From assembly GCA_956465555.1 (NCBI GenBank), contig OY101117.1:496001-560000 (forward strand): a stretch of DNA of 64,000 nucleotides, in the 5' to 3' direction. The position numbers and the translations under genes are program-made. The notes beneath the pieces are model-generated. The model ran no database searches and was not told the DNA's origin. It was given only the letters and a program-made list of their open reading frames with translations. Numbering within the stretch: position 1 is the stretch's first letter; each line of letters opens with the position of its first letter. This DNA comes from Nitzschia sp. pyKryTriq1 (taxonomy: Eukaryota > Bacillariophyta > Bacillariophyceae > Bacillariales > Bacillariaceae). This document shows, one piece after another, positions 42,264 to 52,241 of the stretch.

Positions 42264-43235
42264 ATGGCAGATACCCAGAGCAACAACGCCTCCATCTTTC
42301 ACGATGATGTGGACCCAACCGCACCGCGGATCGCTCCCTGCTCTGCAAGGAAAGAAGATGCATTTCCACCACCCGTCCGACAAGTTTCGTTTGATGAGGA
42401 AGCTGACGTCGTCCCAAGAGATGGCTCGTCGATGGTCAAGGAGCCCGCTACAAGCGACGACGCACCAGTTGTGAGTCGGGCCCACCGCGGTCTTTCGTTT
42501 GAGCTTTGTTCCTTTTGGTTCTCTTGCAGTGCTGTCAAGCTCTTTCATCCAAAGCATGGTGAGACTCCTGAGGAAGCTGTCGATGGCATTTTGGAACTCT
42601 TAGAGACTGCACTAGAAGATGAGGCATTTGAAGGAGACTTTGGTAAGATCCTTCACGGCGGCAAGGATGCACTTCAGTTTCTGTCCGTGGCGGATTTGGA
42701 CAAGATCTCAGTCAGGGCCAAACACGTCTATACAGCCCTTACCTTTGCCAAGGAGGCCATCAACAACTTTGAGCGGTTTGTCTTCCGCGACTGTTGCGAA
42801 CGCGCCATCGCCTGCTTGGCGTATAGTGTCCCGAGGGAGGAACGTCCCTCTGGAATTACAGTGATGAGGTGGTTCCGGCAGTTCAAAAGGACTCGTACCT
42901 TTGAACTACCGCCGGGCAAGAAAGAATTGGTCGCCATCCGTGGCGCCATATCCACCTATTTTTCTATAAATCCTGAAATGCATTCCATCTTCTTGCATCA
43001 CATGACTCGCTACTTGAGAACGGGCATTGCGGACACTTTGGCGTCCAGTACGGCCTACAAGTATTTCAAGGAAACCTTGCTCCCAATTGGCGCCAAAGAG
43101 GAGGGATACACTCAAGATTGTTTCTATTTGTTCCTTGCCAACCACAAGCTAGCTCGATTGGATCAAAGGACCTTTGAAGCGTGGTTTCGTGACGTGTTGA
43201 CGGATCATCGACCTACCACCTTCATGAGCTTCTGA
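42264..43235 (+). CDS. Unknown protein, 323 residues
   Basis: From ATG 42264 the frame is open for 323 residues, starting MADTQSNNASIFHDD. The first 75 residues are acidic and Pro/Ser-rich; the rest is helical and basic/aromatic, with VMRWFRQFKRTRTFELPPGKK and a His-rich SIFLHHMTRYLRTG block. No domain is recognised. A stretch at 42471-42529 has the look of an intron (GTGAGT to TCTCTTGCAG) but its 59 bases would shift the frame. Using the next AG (to 42539) would remove 69 bases in phase and 23 residues of odd composition (VSRAHRG...SAVK). So the true product may be 300 residues. The stop is only 81 bp from the convergent coiled-coil gene. Confidence 0.75.
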   Translation: MADTQSNNASIFHDDVDPTAPRIAPCSARKEDAFPPPVRQVSFDEEADVVPRDGSSMVKEPATSDDAPVVSRAHRGLSFELCSFWFSCSAVKLFHPKHGETPEEAVDGILELLETALEDEAFEGDFGKILHGGKDALQFLSVADLDKISVRAKHVYTALTFAKEAINNFERFVFRDCCERAIACLAYSVPREERPSGITVMRWFRQFKRTRTFELPPGKKELVAIRGAISTYFSINPEMHSIFLHHMTRYLRTGIADTLASSTAYKYFKETLLPIGAKEEGYTQDCFYLFLANHKLARLDQRTFEAWFRDVLTDHRPTTFMSF

Positions 43236-43316
43236 AAGAGGAAAGTCGCATGGGGAAACGATATCATAAATATCACAAATAACAGATCGAGCTGTAGGGT
43301 GCATCTACAATAATAG

Positions 43317-45734
43317 TTAAAAATACATTGCTCCTCCTGCACGTCCTGTTGAAATAGTCTTTAGAGGAGGCCCGGCTTCATCTTGATCGGGCACCAACAC
43401 GGCATTGGAGGCGGCAGAGGGCTTTCTTCGCTTGAAGAGACGAGGGATCTGGCTCTTCCGTCTGGGTCTTGTTCCTTCCTTATCTGACGAGTGAGCCGCT
43501 ACCTCTTCTTCCGGCAACGATGAAACGTCCGTAACATTCTGCAGTTGATCTAGAGAACTTTGCAATTCCTTAACCTGCCGTCGCAAGATTTCATATTCGA
43601 TCTTGATATCTTCCGCTTCGCCAATTTTGGCTTCTAAAGCATGGATCTTGATGATTCCCTTCTCCAGGCGCTCGCCAAGTTGGATGTTTTCTTCCTTGAG
43701 TTGTTGGTTCTTCAGCTTGAGTTGATCGAGGCGTCCCTTGACCATTTTTATCCGCTGGGTGCTTTCAATACTTGCCCTTGCTTTGAACTTGGGCATTTCA
43801 CTTTCAAACTCGGCAATAACCTCCTCAAGTCGGAGTATCTCTGCCTTGTGCCCCAACTCCTCTTCCTTGAGCTGCATGCGGAGGTTTGTGACTTGCTTTT
43901 CCTGTTTTGATATTTCGGCTCGAAGAGTCATAACTTCTTGCTCCAAACCTTCGACTTCACCTCGTCGATTGGCTGCAGCACCTTGCATTCCACTTTGTAA
44001 TTGATCCATCTCCGTCCTCATATTATCCAGGGTCTGCTCTTGGGCGTGCAATGTGTGTTCTAGGGCGAAAATATGTTGGTCCTTGCCTTTCAACTTCACA
44101 TCGTACTCGTTGTGTATAGATTCAAGCTCTGATCTCAAGGCTGTAAGTTCACGATTCAGATCTGTAACTTCTTCAGCTCGTTTCGTTCGCATGGCAGCAA
44201 GGTCATTACGAAGATCATCAATCAACGAGTCTTTTTGGGATATTTGGCGTTCAAATGTGCGCACAATAGAGTGCTCAGAGGCTTCTCGGGCTTTCTGAGC
44301 TTCATCCAGATTTCCTTGGATACTTCTCTCTTTGAGCGCCTTATCAAGCTTGTTCTGCATATCCTTTTCCCTTGATCTGGCTTCTTTCAGCGAGGATTCT
44401 AGTTCGCGGATCTTCCCTTGTGCCTCGTCCGAAAATGCCATATTGGATTTCAATCTATCAGCAAGGATATCCAATTGAGTCGACGCAATCTCATCAATTG
44501 TGCACATGTCTTTTTCTGCCTTATCCAATGAAAATCGAAGCTCGTGAAGCTCGCTATTGTGGAATCGAACTTTTTTGCTCATACTATCCGAGATCTGAGG
44601 ACCATCCAGGCTCGGACAATCGGATCCAGAATCCGTACACCTAGTCTCGGTATTTCTCAACTCGAATTCGAGGGCCTGTATTTTTGTTTGACAGATTCGA
44701 AGCAAGTTACTTTTTGATTCTAGTTGATTGGTCAAATGTTGAGCTTTCTCCTTGAGTTGAGTGACCGTCGCCTCATCCTGTCCTGAAGAAGCGACACTGC
44801 TCGAAGACGACGGTGATATAGATTTTTGCGCGGCTTCCATCTGTACGAGACGTTCTTCAAGCAAGCGGTGAGTCTCTTGTGCCGCTCGTAGTTCTGACCG
44901 TACCGTTTCTTCTACTTGGCGTCGTGTAGTCGCAATTGTGGCACGTTTCTCGGCTTCCAAAGTTCTAATTTGCCTTTGTGCCTTGGCTAGGTCCTGTTTC
45001 AAATCTTGAATTTCTCCGGAACTGTCCTTGGCTTTCCATAGCTGCCGCTTTAGTTCTCGTAGTTGTGCGGATTGAGCCTCATTGTCACGAGACAAAGCCT
45101 TCATTTTGGATTGTCGTTCCGCCACGTCCTCTTTCAACTGAAGCTTTGCCTCTCGACATTCCAGATCCAATTTTTTCACTCTTTCATTGACTTGAGCACA
45201 TTCTTGTTCCTTAGAGTTCAATGCATCTCGCAATCGTTTAACTTCCTTAACCAGATTCGACACTTGGCTTGATTGAGCAGTCGACAGGTGAGAATCGTAG
45301 ACTCTCAACCGACTGACTTGTCTTTCCAATTCGTTAATCTTATCATCTTTTGTCTTGAGCATGCTTTGGTGCCACCGAACCGTTTTGTCATTTTCCTGCT
45401 GATGTAATCTTTTGAGCTCCCCTATTTTCATTCCATCTTGTTGTGTCTTGGCGGCTTGAAGATTCTGACGGACCAGGTTGGTAATGGCCTTGTCTCGCTG
45501 ATCGAGTATGTCTTGTTGTTCTTCGACACGTCTTTGCCAAATTTGGGTATTGTGGTGGGCGTTGTCCCGTTCTGCCTCCATTTCTTCCGCGCGATTACTG
45601 AGCAGCATAACTTGCTGTTGAAGCCGAATAATCTCCGTTTGCATCTCTTCCTTGCTTTCATGGCTGTTGTTTCTTTGCAACAGAGAAACCTCTCCGCTGT
45701 TGTGGATCACAGTCCTTCGGATTCCAGGGACCAT
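43317..45734 (-). CDS. Large coiled-coil protein A (paralogue of the 46767 gene)
   Basis: The 805-residue frame starts MVPGIRRTVIHNSGEV and is almost entirely heptad-rich coiled coil from about residue 30 to 740. The end is basic and Pro/Lys-rich (RRKSQIPRLFKRRKPS). It is a clear paralogue of the gene starting at 46767. Both have ALEHTLHAQEQ (near residue 555 here and 1420 there), EMDQLQSGM, RRGEVE, a RDxAIxNLV block near the N-terminal side and an LFKRR tail. It matches roughly the C-terminal half of its partner. Some conserved-looking sequence (MDSPSKTSWSYSRYSY) lies upstream near 45834-45760 in another exon-like frame, so the N-terminus may be longer. The function is unknown; a structural or tethering role is inference. 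Confidence 0.85.
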   Translation of the reverse strand: MVPGIRRTVIHNSGEVSLLQRNNSHESKEEMQTEIIRLQQQVMLLSNRAEEMEAERDNAHHNTQIWQRRVEEQQDILDQRDKAITNLVRQNLQAAKTQQDGMKIGELKRLHQQENDKTVRWHQSMLKTKDDKINELERQVSRLRVYDSHLSTAQSSQVSNLVKEVKRLRDALNSKEQECAQVNERVKKLDLECREAKLQLKEDVAERQSKMKALSRDNEAQSAQLRELKRQLWKAKDSSGEIQDLKQDLAKAQRQIRTLEAEKRATIATTRRQVEETVRSELRAAQETHRLLEERLVQMEAAQKSISPSSSSSVASSGQDEATVTQLKEKAQHLTNQLESKSNLLRICQTKIQALEFELRNTETRCTDSGSDCPSLDGPQISDSMSKKVRFHNSELHELRFSLDKAEKDMCTIDEIASTQLDILADRLKSNMAFSDEAQGKIRELESSLKEARSREKDMQNKLDKALKERSIQGNLDEAQKAREASEHSIVRTFERQISQKDSLIDDLRNDLAAMRTKRAEEVTDLNRELTALRSELESIHNEYDVKLKGKDQHIFALEHTLHAQEQTLDNMRTEMDQLQSGMQGAAANRRGEVEGLEQEVMTLRAEISKQEKQVTNLRMQLKEEELGHKAEILRLEEVIAEFESEMPKFKARASIESTQRIKMVKGRLDQLKLKNQQLKEENIQLGERLEKGIIKIHALEAKIGEAEDIKIEYEILRRQVKELQSSLDQLQNVTDVSSLPEEEVAAHSSDKEGTRPRRKSQIPRLFKRRKPSAASNAVLVPDQDEAGPPLKTISTGRAGGAMYF

Positions 45735-46766
45735 GGTGATGATGGCGCCGATTCACTTTATGAAAGGCAGCGTCTCCTTCAACTGATAGCTGTATCTGCT
45801 GTAACTCCAAGATGTCTTGGAGGGACTATCCATTCCTTGACCAAGGAATAGTCTTCTTTCATGGAACCGAAAACGAGGCGTTGGGTCCGAGACACATGTC
45901 AAAGCCGTACCTCTATCACATATACAGCATGACACTACTCCAATTGTTCTTTGGCTATTATTAGGATGCTTCTTCTTTTGCGTTGAGATAAAAATTTCGA
46001 AGATAACCGTGATAAACGACTGTGTTTGATCCTTCTAGCCGACTGGAATGATTGATGATTCCTCCGACTGCATTTTTTTGTCGACCAGGAACGACTGAAT
46101 GATATTTTCGATCTCCACAGTCGTGCATGCATTGCGCGCCAGCCACTCCATCCAATGCACCATCCACCATTGATTCATTTTCGTCCGTGAGCGCGCACCT
46201 CAAAAATATAATCTTTCAACAGACATGAGGATAGGAATGTTAAACGCACGCACCTCTGCTGCAATTACGATGAGTCACGTGAAAAAAAGGCAACGATCTC
46301 CCTCCAAGACTGAGCAAACGTTAACTCAACCACCACCGACCATGTCGTGCTGTCTGTGTTATCGTAGTTGTAGCTGGGATCGGAAAACGCAAGACGACGC
46401 AAGCAAAAGTTTCGGCACAAGTCAGTAAGTGGCAGCAGCAATAATTGACCCGAGAAGCGAGAGAGCCTTGAAACAAAAAGAGAGGCATCCAAAACCGACA
46501 AGTATCTATTTGCATTTGGACCTTCTGTTACTATCAATCCGTTTTGGTTAGCGAAGGTTGCTGTGTGCAGTTGCTAATAGTTTTGTTGAGGAAGATCTTG
46601 AAAAGGGTCGCCCGTTTCCTCTTGCAAAAGAAGAATTTAAGGACGACAGCAACACATATATTTGAGGTTGATCTTGCGGTTCTGAATTACCTGCAAATTA
46701 GCTTGTATTTGCGGGGCTGTGGGGTGCGTGATCTTCTTCTTGTAATTTTATATTATTCACAATAGC
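45735..46766. other. Intergenic: bidirectional promoter of the coiled-coil pair
   Basis: This is the head-to-head spacer of 1.0 kb. The frame at 45935-45753 (minus) ends MDSPSKTSWSYSRYSYQLK and may be an unrecognised first exon of protein A, because its Ser/Tyr-rich composition recalls the start of protein B. Nothing else coding is seen. Confidence 0.4.
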
Positions 46767-49700
46767 ATGTCGACGCATGGAAGATCGTCGTCCTACGGTA
46801 GCGGGAGCTGGTTCTCTGGAACCATGGAGGTTATCTCTGGCATGGCACCGCGGCCTTCCACGCCCCAGGGGTTGCCTCACGGTGGGAGTCACGGAGCCCG
46901 TAGTATGTCGGCGCCCAACTCACCGGCCCGTCCAGGAATGATACCAGGTATCAACCGGCTTCCCAGTCAAGATTCTTTGGATCGATCGATTCACAATGAG
47001 TCGGGGCATGGAAAATCCACAGCACAAATTATTCGCGATCTGAAGCACTCGAATGCGGCGCTATCTGCCAAACAAGCCTCGGTAGAAGCTCAATTTATGA
47101 ACCAGCTGTCTGAGGTCACCAAGTCGTTTGAAGACCAACGATTCAAAATGGATGCCGATATTCGCGCGCTCAAGAAGCAACTAGCTCATCTGGAAGCCTA
47201 CAAGGCGGCGGCTGACTCCAAACTAAAAGAAAAGGATTCGTCCTTATCCAAAGTCAAGGAAGAATCTGCCTTTCAACGACATTCGATTAGTGATTTGAAG
47301 AATCAACTCTATCAATTGCAAACCGAACTCGAAGATGCTCAACAGGGTGGTGGTCCCATGATGTCCAGGGAAACGCGGCAGGAAATGGAGCAGTTGCTGA
47401 CGGACAACCAAGAAATGGCCCGGGAGCTAGCGAAACTGCAGACCGAATTGCGAGATAGCGAACGCGCCCGTCACGAAGTGGAACGAAGACTAAGCAAACC
47501 AGGCAAACCACCGGCTGCGCCTAGCTCGGGAGACTCTCCTGGCGGGTACTATCACAAGTATCAAGAGACGCATTCCGAACTCGAACGCCATCGCAAGCGA
47601 TTGTCGGCCACTCAAATGAAAATGGAGGGTCTCGAAGCTGAGAAGCAGTCGCTGGAGCAAGCACACGCCAAGACGCTAGAGGAGCTTCAGTTGGAACTTG
47701 TCAAGCAGTCGGAACTGTTCCAACGACGTGAGCAAGACTTGATGGCACAGATCGAATCTCTTGAATTTACCGACTCGCAAGTCACTATCAACTTGAAGCG
47801 AGAGTTGGAGCAGCGCGACGATGCCATTGCGGGTATGCAGGAGGAATTGGAGCAATATGCTGAAAAGGCGGCCGAATTGGCAGCACAACTTGCCCAAGCA
47901 CAACAGGCCGCTGACAGTCAAGAGCACTACCGACGCGACGAAGCGGAAGATTTGCGAATTTTGCACGATGCTCAAGAAGAAGAAATTACCACCTTACGCA
48001 AGCAATTGGAAGACGCCCAAAAGGAACTGGAAATGCGCGACGAGGAACTGGAAGAGTCGAATGCTCGCCTGGAAAAGGTGGCGGAGTTTTCGTCATCGAA
48101 TCCCGACCTCGCTCATGATGAAGAGCTCACGAAGGTTCGAAATGAACTGGAAGACACAATGTCAAAGCTGGAGAAGGCAGAGTCCGAACTGGCGAGTCTT
48201 CGTCAGAGCCGTGATCTACCTGACAAACATAACGAAAGTGCCCACATGGAGCTGGAGGCTGAGCTCTCAAAGACTCGCGTTGAACATGAAAAAGAAACGG
48301 AGGAGCTCAAGTCATCCATCGATCTCTTGACAAACGAGAAGCGAGAAATCGCTGAAAAGCTTGCGGCACTCGAGAAAGAAAAGAACGAAGTAGTATCGAA
48401 GTTCGAAGTTACAAACAACGAATTTTCCACACTGCGAAGTCACTGGGAGGGTAAGGCTGGGGCGGAGAAAGCGGCCGAAACCCTCAAGAAGGAAATCGAA
48501 ATTCACAGGCAGCGAGCACATGATGCCAGTGAAAGTGAAAGGGCCTTGAGCGAAAAGGTTCAGGACCTGGTTTTCAAGGTTACCGAACTCGAGAGACAGC
48601 TTGAAGAACAAACGAAGGCGACTGCCGAAGCTAAAAGCAAGCTGGAAGAGAAACTCACCGCGGAAACCCAGATCCAAGGGAAAGAAAAGAATACATCCGA
48701 GGCTCTACACAAGGCACAAGCTGAGATTGAGGAACTTCGTCAAACAATCGCGGCTAATGAGACTGGTGGCAGCAAAACTGCCAAGCAGCTCCGAGAGGCT
48801 CAGATCGCTTTGGTTGCTCTGGACGACGAAAAGAAGGCCATGTCTCAGACGCATCGCGAGCTTTTGATGGCCGTGGAAAAGAAGAAGGAAGAAATTCAGC
48901 GAATGAGCCAGGAGCAGCTCGCGGCCAAAGAGGATGAAATTGCCAACCTCAAGAAGAAACTATCGGAAGCTGAAACAATCGAAACAGAAGAGTTCACAAA
49001 GTTGCAGGAACGATTGGCCGCGGCGGAAGCCCTCGAAGCCGACGAAATGAAGAAATTGAGAGAAGAGCTATCGAAAGTTCAGTCGCTCGAGAAGGAAAAG
49101 ATTGCTCTCGAGGAACGCGTTGAACGTTTGGAGACTTCAAGCCGCGCAGTACCCGTCAGCCCGGAACCCAACATGGCCGCGTCTGTGAGCCTTGGCGATG
49201 CTACCAAGGCCAAGCTGGAATCTACCATCCGGGCGCTAACGGGTGAAAAAGAAGCTCTCCGAACAAAGCTAAAAGATCGGGACACAACCATTGCCGCCTT
49301 GGTCAGGTCTTCAGTGTCACTAGAAAGCAAAATCGCTACCATGGAAAACGAAGTACACGAGGTACGATCGGTTCAGTCTGAAGAGAAAAAGGTAACCGAA
49401 GGTGAACTGCACGAATTGCGCAAGATGTTAGCAATGAAGAATAAAGAAGCGCAGATATCCGAAGACGTGACAGCACTTAAGAAAGACCTAAAACTGGCAA
49501 AGCAAGATGCCAAGCGTTGGAGACGAGCACTCGAGGAGGAGGGTGGGGCCGAAAGCGAGTACAAATACCAAATCAACATGCTTTACAAGGAGCTCGATCA
49601 AAATATTGAACGCTTGAAAGAACGAGATCAAGCAATTGAGAACCTTGTCAGCCAGTCGATTTCGCAAGATGCCCATGTGAAGGAGCTCAAGAAAAGAATA

Positions 49701-51776
49701 TCGTCGCTCATGAAGGAAATGGAAAAGATGCGTGGGTATAGCATGCTGGATTCGGAAGTGGAGCGTCTTCAACAAGAGACGGAGATGTTTGCTGGTCAAA
49801 TTATTGAGCAAGATGAAGAAATTCAAAACCTTAGGAGGAGATTGCAACAACGAGATGAGCAAATGCAGCTGTTGAAGCAAGAGCTTTCGGATCTCAAAGA
49901 CCGGTCTGAGAACTCAGCTCCATTGCCAGAAAAGTCCGAAGAATTGGAGAGACTCAAGAAGGATGTTTCTCGAATAACCACGGATTTGATGGCCCGAGAT
50001 GAGGAGATTGTTTATCTTCAGAAGAAGCTCGAGGAAGCGAAAGAAGAGGCAGCTAGTGCCGACCCAAATTTGGTGACGAATCTCCAGGCAGAACTCGATG
50101 AATTGAAAGAAGCTAACGAAGATAATCGTAGCGAGCTTCGCTATCTGCGAAAGCAGCTGTATGAAGCCAAGCAAGCTGCTGGTGAAACCAACGACCTCAA
50201 GCTCGAGTTGGCCCAGGCCAAGTACGCATTCGATGAATACAAGCGAACGCAAGGAGCGGTTGCAAGTACCAGTGAAGAGGACAGGAAAGTGATTGAAAAG
50301 CTCGAAGCGGATCTCAAGCTTCGCAAAGCAAAGATCGCCGAACTCGAAAAGGCATCGGTCTCACGAAATGGAGAGAACGAAGAGCAAGTCGCCGCTTTCC
50401 AAAAGGAGATCGAGAGCCTGCGTAACGAATCAGCCAGCAAGACGCAAACGCTCGATCGCCTCAAGGAAGCCATCCAATCGAAGGATGCCGCTTTGGAAAA
50501 GGCTGAGAACATCAAGCTGAAATTATTGGGCGAGCTTTCGGATACGAAGGAAGCACTGAAGAAGCTTGAAGGCGAAACCTCGCAGAAACAAAGATCGATC
50601 GAGTTTTCCGACACCGAGAAAGAGGCCCTTTCGAAGGAGAGAGACTCCCTGATCGTGGAGAGGGATGAAATATCGAAGGCAAAGGACGAGCTCTTGCAGG
50701 AGGTCTTGGTTCTAAAAACAAAAATCGAATCTCTGGAAGAAATGCAAAAGGAACAAGACAACCTCAAAACCGAATTTGAGGAATCTCAGCAGGCTCGAGA
50801 AGCTGCGGAAAAGTCAATCGTGGACGCATACGAGAAGCGGATCTCGGCTGTTGCTTTGGACAAGGACGTGACTATCGACCAGCTACGAAAAGATTTGGCT
50901 GAATCACGTGGGAAACTGTCGGAAGAAGCAGATGAAATGTCACGACAACTCAAGTCTTTGCAGGCCGAGAACGAGGGTCTTAGGGAACAATTTGGTGTTG
51001 AAATGCATGCCAAGAACCAACAAATCTATGCTCTCGAACACACGTTGCATGCCCAGGAACAAATTGTGGAGAACATGAGAGCCGAAATGGACCAATTGCA
51101 GAGTGGCATGGAACACGCAACCGAGAAACGTCGGGGCGAAGTAGAAGACCTGCAGCAAGAATTGATGCAACTCGAGGGGCGCTCGCTGAAACAAGACCGT
51201 GAGATCACAGCATTGAAGATGCAGCTGGAAGAAGGCAAACTAGAACACAAGGCTGAAGTTGTTCGGCTCAAGGAAGCGCTCGCAACCATGGAAAACGAAG
51301 GCCCACTTGCGAAGACAATGGCGGCACTGGCGAATGACGACCGCATGCTTGAAGTGCGGGAACGTCTCGAGCAGCTCAAGGCAAGGAATACAATTCTCCA
51401 AGAAGAGAACCTCAAGCTTGGTGGCCGTCTCGAAAGAAAGGTGATCGAAATCAAGTCTCTAGAATTTGAGAAAGCTCGCGCCGAAGAGTTGGAAAAGGAG
51501 AATGGTTCGCTTAGGCGGCAAGTGAACGAGTTAGGATCGATTCTGGAGAGCGGACGACCAAAATCTTCTCGTTCTTCCTCCTCGAACAAGTCCATGACGT
51601 CAAGAGACTCTAACTCTTCGTCATCCCAAGCCTCATCTCAGTCGTCTACCACCGCAATAGAAAAGGACACCTCTTCGAAAGCAAAAGAAAAAGCCGCTAA
51701 GGGCAAGAAAGGTATCAAAGGCCTGTTTAAGCGAAGGGGATTCTCATCTGACGATGTGATCCAAGAAGAATCTTAA
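46767..51776 (+). CDS. Giant coiled-coil protein B (paralogue of the 43317 gene)
   Basis: A single exon of 1669 residues. The first 90 residues are Ser/Gly/Pro-rich, ending in MIPGINRLPSQDSLDR, which resembles the start of protein A (MVPGIRR). Residues about 90-1600 are near-continuous coiled coil, rich in Glu, Lys, Leu and Gln, with short breaks at about 240-270 (PGKPPAAPSSGDSPGG) and 790-815 (Pro/Ser/Met). The tail is Ser-rich, then Lys-rich (KGKKGIKGLFKRR), then acidic. The length and architecture resemble golgin or centrosomal/myosin-tail-like tethers, but no GRIP, GRAB or motor domain is visible, so a specific role is not assigned. The high Glu/Lys content keeps several other frames open; those are shadows. 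Confidence 0.88.
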   Translation: MSTHGRSSSYGSGSWFSGTMEVISGMAPRPSTPQGLPHGGSHGARSMSAPNSPARPGMIPGINRLPSQDSLDRSIHNESGHGKSTAQIIRDLKHSNAALSAKQASVEAQFMNQLSEVTKSFEDQRFKMDADIRALKKQLAHLEAYKAAADSKLKEKDSSLSKVKEESAFQRHSISDLKNQLYQLQTELEDAQQGGGPMMSRETRQEMEQLLTDNQEMARELAKLQTELRDSERARHEVERRLSKPGKPPAAPSSGDSPGGYYHKYQETHSELERHRKRLSATQMKMEGLEAEKQSLEQAHAKTLEELQLELVKQSELFQRREQDLMAQIESLEFTDSQVTINLKRELEQRDDAIAGMQEELEQYAEKAAELAAQLAQAQQAADSQEHYRRDEAEDLRILHDAQEEEITTLRKQLEDAQKELEMRDEELEESNARLEKVAEFSSSNPDLAHDEELTKVRNELEDTMSKLEKAESELASLRQSRDLPDKHNESAHMELEAELSKTRVEHEKETEELKSSIDLLTNEKREIAEKLAALEKEKNEVVSKFEVTNNEFSTLRSHWEGKAGAEKAAETLKKEIEIHRQRAHDASESERALSEKVQDLVFKVTELERQLEEQTKATAEAKSKLEEKLTAETQIQGKEKNTSEALHKAQAEIEELRQTIAANETGGSKTAKQLREAQIALVALDDEKKAMSQTHRELLMAVEKKKEEIQRMSQEQLAAKEDEIANLKKKLSEAETIETEEFTKLQERLAAAEALEADEMKKLREELSKVQSLEKEKIALEERVERLETSSRAVPVSPEPNMAASVSLGDATKAKLESTIRALTGEKEALRTKLKDRDTTIAALVRSSVSLESKIATMENEVHEVRSVQSEEKKVTEGELHELRKMLAMKNKEAQISEDVTALKKDLKLAKQDAKRWRRALEEEGGAESEYKYQINMLYKELDQNIERLKERDQAIENLVSQSISQDAHVKELKKRISSLMKEMEKMRGYSMLDSEVERLQQETEMFAGQIIEQDEEIQNLRRRLQQRDEQMQLLKQELSDLKDRSENSAPLPEKSEELERLKKDVSRITTDLMARDEEIVYLQKKLEEAKEEAASADPNLVTNLQAELDELKEANEDNRSELRYLRKQLYEAKQAAGETNDLKLELAQAKYAFDEYKRTQGAVASTSEEDRKVIEKLEADLKLRKAKIAELEKASVSRNGENEEQVAAFQKEIESLRNESASKTQTLDRLKEAIQSKDAALEKAENIKLKLLGELSDTKEALKKLEGETSQKQRSIEFSDTEKEALSKERDSLIVERDEISKAKDELLQEVLVLKTKIESLEEMQKEQDNLKTEFEESQQAREAAEKSIVDAYEKRISAVALDKDVTIDQLRKDLAESRGKLSEEADEMSRQLKSLQAENEGLREQFGVEMHAKNQQIYALEHTLHAQEQIVENMRAEMDQLQSGMEHATEKRRGEVEDLQQELMQLEGRSLKQDREITALKMQLEEGKLEHKAEVVRLKEALATMENEGPLAKTMAALANDDRMLEVRERLEQLKARNTILQEENLKLGGRLERKVIEIKSLEFEKARAEELEKENGSLRRQVNELGSILESGRPKSSRSSSSNKSMTSRDSNSSSSQASSQSSTTAIEKDTSSKAKEKAAKGKKGIKGLFKRRGFSSDDVIQEES

Positions 51777-52241
51777 GAATAAATAGTGTATGATAGTTCT
51801 ATAGGTACTCAGTAGTTCTATTTTGGACAAAGGAAAGATATCGAATTGTAGTTTGGAGATCTTAGAAGTACCTGTATTACCCCTCGATGATTCAGATACG
51901 GTACTTGTTCCGGTAGTAGAGGAGCTGTCTCATTTCTCGCGTTCGGGCGGCCTGCGCGCGCCGGTCGATCACCGATACACATGGTTTGGGTTGGTGGATC
52001 CCCCAAATGCGCAACCGCTTCGAGCTGCTTCGAGACCCCTTTTGTTTCTTTCCGAATTTCCGAACGCGGGCTCAACAAAAATCTATCACACTCTCATACC
52101 GGTCTCTCCATTCCTCAGTCTTCTTGCCCTTGCGCAATCTTTGCATGCTGCATTCAAGCTTCTTCGCCCTCTAGCAGACTGGTTCAAGCGCCAATAACAA
52201 CATCAAAACAGCGGCTTCCTGCATGTATTGATTTTTTTGTA
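51777..52241. other. Intergenic
   Basis: This is the spacer between two plus-strand genes. The frame of the phosphatase is open back to 51981, but the 87 codons before ATG 52242 are unlike the family and are taken as leader. No other signal is seen. Confidence 0.5.

Noticed and set aside
42471-42529. 59-bp intron in the 42264 gene
   Set aside because: Removing it shifts the reading frame to an early stop in the main frame. It is kept only as a finding because alternative starts or acceptors could use it.
42264-43235. RGS or transposase-like reading of the unknown 323-residue protein
   Set aside because: The helical basic blocks (VMRWFRQF) gave a passing resemblance only; no conserved motif of either family is present.
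43641-45272. Many plus-strand frames opposite coiled-coil protein A
   Set aside because: Glu/Lys/Gln-rich heptads leave the other strand open in Leu/Phe/Ser-rich frames; no membrane-protein family fits them.
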